Notes under the pieces: generated by a model
Seen by the model: the letters and a program-made list of their open reading frames with translations, nothing else
Told to the model about the DNA's origin: nothing
Database searches by the model: none
In this document: positions 61,441 to 64,000 of the stretch, in pieces
Layout of the letters: the number at the start of each line of letters is the position of its first letter
How positions within the stretch are numbered: the stretch's first letter is position 1
Position numbers and translations under genes: made by a program
NCBI GenBank assembly: GCA_036362985.1
Contig: JAYGXS010000002.1
Location: forward strand, 97,582,381 to 97,646,380
Length of the DNA stretch: 64,000 nt
Direction of reading: 5' to 3'
Source of the DNA: Ligula intestinalis
Taxonomy: Eukaryota; Platyhelminthes; Cestoda; Diphyllobothriidea; Diphyllobothriidae

Positions 61441-62209
61441 AGAGTGGTGGCAGTTTCTTAGGTAGGATAGCGGAGCATATACAAGTGTTCTCCAATTGGT
61501 GTGTGTGTGTGTGCGACATGCCTCGAAGGTTGTCTGGCTGGCTAGTAGCCCTTCTTGGATCCGGAGCCCCACCGGGTGAGCCTCATTTCCAGCGGCGAGG
61601 AGGAACAGCATGGTCGGAAGGGGCTGCTATGTCATCAAAAATACAGATGGAGAGGAGGAGATATAGATCCACCATCGGAAGGTTGTCGTGTCTGGTGGCG
61701 TGGGCTCTGTCGGCCGATGGTGAGGGAAAAGGGACACGTTTCAGACTAGGAAGGCGGGTTACCGAGGAAAAGAGGGTTACTCGTTAGCCAAGCTGCAGGT
61801 TACCTGGCGCGTCCACGTAGAGCATACGGTGGACCTCGACGAAATACAGGGTCAAACGGGCAGAAGTGATAGCTGACAGTTAAATGACCATTGTTGAGCA
61901 GACACCTGCGACCGGAAAAGCTTACGTAGTGGCAGAATGTGAGATTATAGGCGTAAGCATGAAAGCCATGACTGGGGAGGAATTGGCCGAGGCTCCAGAC
62001 CCTGATGCTATACGAACTGTTCATGCATACATTAAAATACACTGGTTGTGCGACGGGGAGACACATTGGCGCAAGTATCTGGTCGTCAACTGAAGAAACC
62101 AAGCAGAGCTTCAAATAACTCGGCTCAAGACTGCTGCCGAATGGACCGAATACGGAGGACAAAAGGGCTAAACGACAATACATCCACAATTTCTTCCTAG
62201 CTGGTGAGC
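61441..62209. other. Unassigned sequence
   Basis: An open frame of 171 codons (61,272-61,787) starts inside D5 and crosses a GT run, so I do not consider it a gene. A 69-codon frame at 61,884-62,093 has no recognised motif. Confidence 0.3.
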
Positions 62210-62520
62210 ACGCAAGCTATTTTATCAACTGAAGCAAGCGCCGACTAAACAGAGGAAGGAAAAAGGAACAGCAATCCGGAAGCTGGAGGGCCATTCCCTA
62301 CATAACAGGAGTCTCCGAGGCATTCTCTTGACAGCTACGACTCGTGTGATGACATTGAATGACAGACTGCACCCGAATGAACCGTCGGCAGTTGTCTACG
62401 AAATATTTTGCAATGATTGGGAGTGCAACTACGCCGGATAAACTGAACTAAAATTGTAGACTCCCCCACGTGGGCAAACTTTGATGTCTTGGAAGTCACA
62501 TCCAAACTCACAGCCCGCAG
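62210..62520 (+). pseudogene. PLE fragment: linker and GIY-YIG start (degenerate)
   Basis: One frame reads SGSWRAIPYITGVSEAFS (compare VWRTLPYIANVSEAAARLL at 40,840-40,900); another continues RLHPNEPSAVVYEIFCNDWE and CNYAG, stop, TELKL, matching VVYRIKCSSCEVKYVGETGK. The paired Cys and the Y-G of the GIY-YIG core are visible. The 3' continuation is not recognised. Confidence 0.6.
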
Positions 62521-64000
62521 CTCATAGTCACAAGGGACTTCGTAAATCCGCGCAGACATGGCCCGCGCGATGAATTTACCCGAAAGTTACTAGCATCCTT
62601 CACAGTGGTGTCGACACGTAACGCCAACGGCCGCAAAGCCCCACAAACAACCCCCAAATGGATAAGACAGTGTAAAAAGATCAAAATCAATAAGCCCAAT
62701 GCCGACTACCTGGCCAGTCATATAAACTTCTGATCGATTTCGGCGTTGAACGCCTTGAAAATGGACAGCCGAACAATAACCTCATCGAAACCTCAGCAAC
62801 AGGACAAGTCTGTTCCAGTAGGGAACTTCAGTTTCTTGGATGATCAGCCCGAAAGTCCCACCATCGCAAGCATGGCACCGCAGATCGGCTCGCGACACGC
62901 GTTTGCCCAATTGTAAAGAGTTCTTCGTACATGCGCGTGCGACAAGCGATAGAGTTGGGCCAAAATCATACCACCCGTGGACAAACAGACGTGAACATTC
63001 GACCGGTGCATGAGATTAACCCTTGGGAATCCACTTATTCACGGTCAAACAGGGCATTTCTCTCTGTAATCATTCTGCAGCGCTTAAAACGATGATTACG
63101 TGATAGAAGTTGTAACTGACGGGATAATTCCGCTCCTCTCAGGAGTTGCACTACAGCTCTATGCTGCCTTAGCATGGCTACTATGACACTCAAACTGATA
63201 TGAGAGATCCCTGCTGCCCTAACGAAAGCCTACTGTAGGAATTAAGGTGCTGTGAGTTCTGCGTAGACGGACTGTTCAGATCTGTGTCAGTCATTGCGCG
63301 CATGCCCAACTCTGAGGATCTTGGCATCGAGGCGAGGTGAGTTAGGCAGAAGAGAGTCGGTGGATGCTGCGCGAGTCTACTAGCACTATAAACCGATTCA
63401 TCAGGGGCAGTTGCACACCAAACAGGTGGCAATTGCCGGACTGGAACATTTTCACAGCCTCTCTCCATTCACATATATAGACGAAATCCGGCAACTCAAG
63501 AAGGACAGGCATAGAGAAAAGTTCATTCAAATAACAGCGAGGGCTTGGTTTGGAAGGTAAGCCACGAAGTACCGGGAATGGCGACCATCACCAGCAAATC
63601 GGATAATGACATGCTTTGGCGCAACTTCAGAGCCAAATTCTCGGTTGTCAGTAGGTGTGCATCGAAGGCTAAACACTTTATATACTGGTTACTGTATTGC
63701 CTAGTAGTTTTACTTTCCTACGCCATCAAGAGTCTATGATTAAGCCTTCATGTTTGAATGCACTTTGTTCAAGAGCAAATACTTTATGTGGAAAGCCCTC
63801 ATCCAACTGAAAAGGAAACACTAAATAAAGTATAAATAGCGGTTCTCTTTTGAGGTTGCCTTACGAATTAAAACGAACACGATGCAAACTGTTTACCCAG
63901 GGCTGAATGACTTCCACGGACGTTGGGACCCGAAATGCCCCCTTTGAAAGCCTGTTCCAGGCTGTAAGACCAGATCGTGTGTGGCACGCGTAGAAGAGAC
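62521..64000. other. Unassigned sequence to the window end
   Basis: No gene, domain or complete repeat is recognised. The last ~25 bp (CGTGTGTGGCACGCGTAGAA) belong to the short shared repeat also at 19,165 and 56,390. Confidence 0.3.

Noticed and set aside
61272..61787. 171-codon open frame
   Set aside because: It starts in dispersed repeat D5 and includes a GT-repeat-encoded VCVCV run.
1..64000. CRISPR arrays, rRNA genes, bacterial operons
   Set aside because: No regularly spaced short direct repeats, no rRNA-like blocks and no Shine-Dalgarno-led gene clusters were seen; the content is that of a eukaryotic repeat region.

Overview
The window looks like a repeat-dominated stretch of a flatworm genome, most likely a diphyllobothriidean tapeworm (Spirometra/Schistocephalus type). 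There are no compact operons or ribosome binding sites, and I found no host gene with recognisable exons. Almost every recognisable coding trace is a retroelement: Penelope-like elements (PLEs) with GIY-YIG endonuclease, RTE-type elements (one ending in C2H2 zinc fingers of a kind I associate with these tapeworms), CR1/Jockey-type non-LTR fragments, tRNA-derived SINEs, and foldback/MITE-like elements. The taxonomic call rests on family recognition from memory, not on a search.

Layout. 0-6 kb: a dispersed ~620 bp repeat (D1), AT-rich low-complexity DNA, PLE tails and a large (GAA)n tract. 6-11 kb: SINE tandem pairs, two joined CR1-like fragments and an inverted PLE pair. 11-17 kb: GC-rich trinucleotide DNA, an RTE split by another repeat, D1 copies and an RTE zinc-finger tail. 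16.7-25.7 kb: four PLE fragments, a MITE-like repeat and a ~1 kb foldback element. 26-33 kb: dispersed repeats, SINEs and D1. 33.3-35.4 kb: the best-preserved PLE insertion, with inverted arms and a 13 bp target duplication. 36-42 kb: inverted PLE ends, then two PLEs tail to tail around a (TA)n tract. 43.5-47.5 kb: RTE and PLE scraps and a G-rich region. 47.5-49.2 kb: a SINE cluster, a hammerhead remnant and (GAT)n. 50-57 kb: a non-LTR element with a 2A-like motif, an RTE interrupted by a foldback MITE, and a Jockey-like element invaded by a ~385 bp satellite. 58-64 kb: a PLE end, a SINE tandem pair, an RTE, and mostly unassigned DNA.

The most interesting theme is self-cleaving RNA. Hammerhead-ribozyme cores (CTGANGA, stem II, GAAA, NUH) recur in two unrelated contexts: at the 3' ends of PLEs, where the minimal stem III is a self-complementary ACGT or AGCT, and inside tRNA-headed SINEs that sit as tandem pairs with ~260-300 bp spacing. 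PLE-associated hammerheads and the schistosome SINE-like hammerhead satellite are known precedents. The tapeworm versions here, their covariation, their tandem state and the repeated inverted arrangement of PLE ends merit follow-up. All coding copies carry stops, frameshifts or truncations, so the locus reads as an accumulation zone and not a set of working genes.
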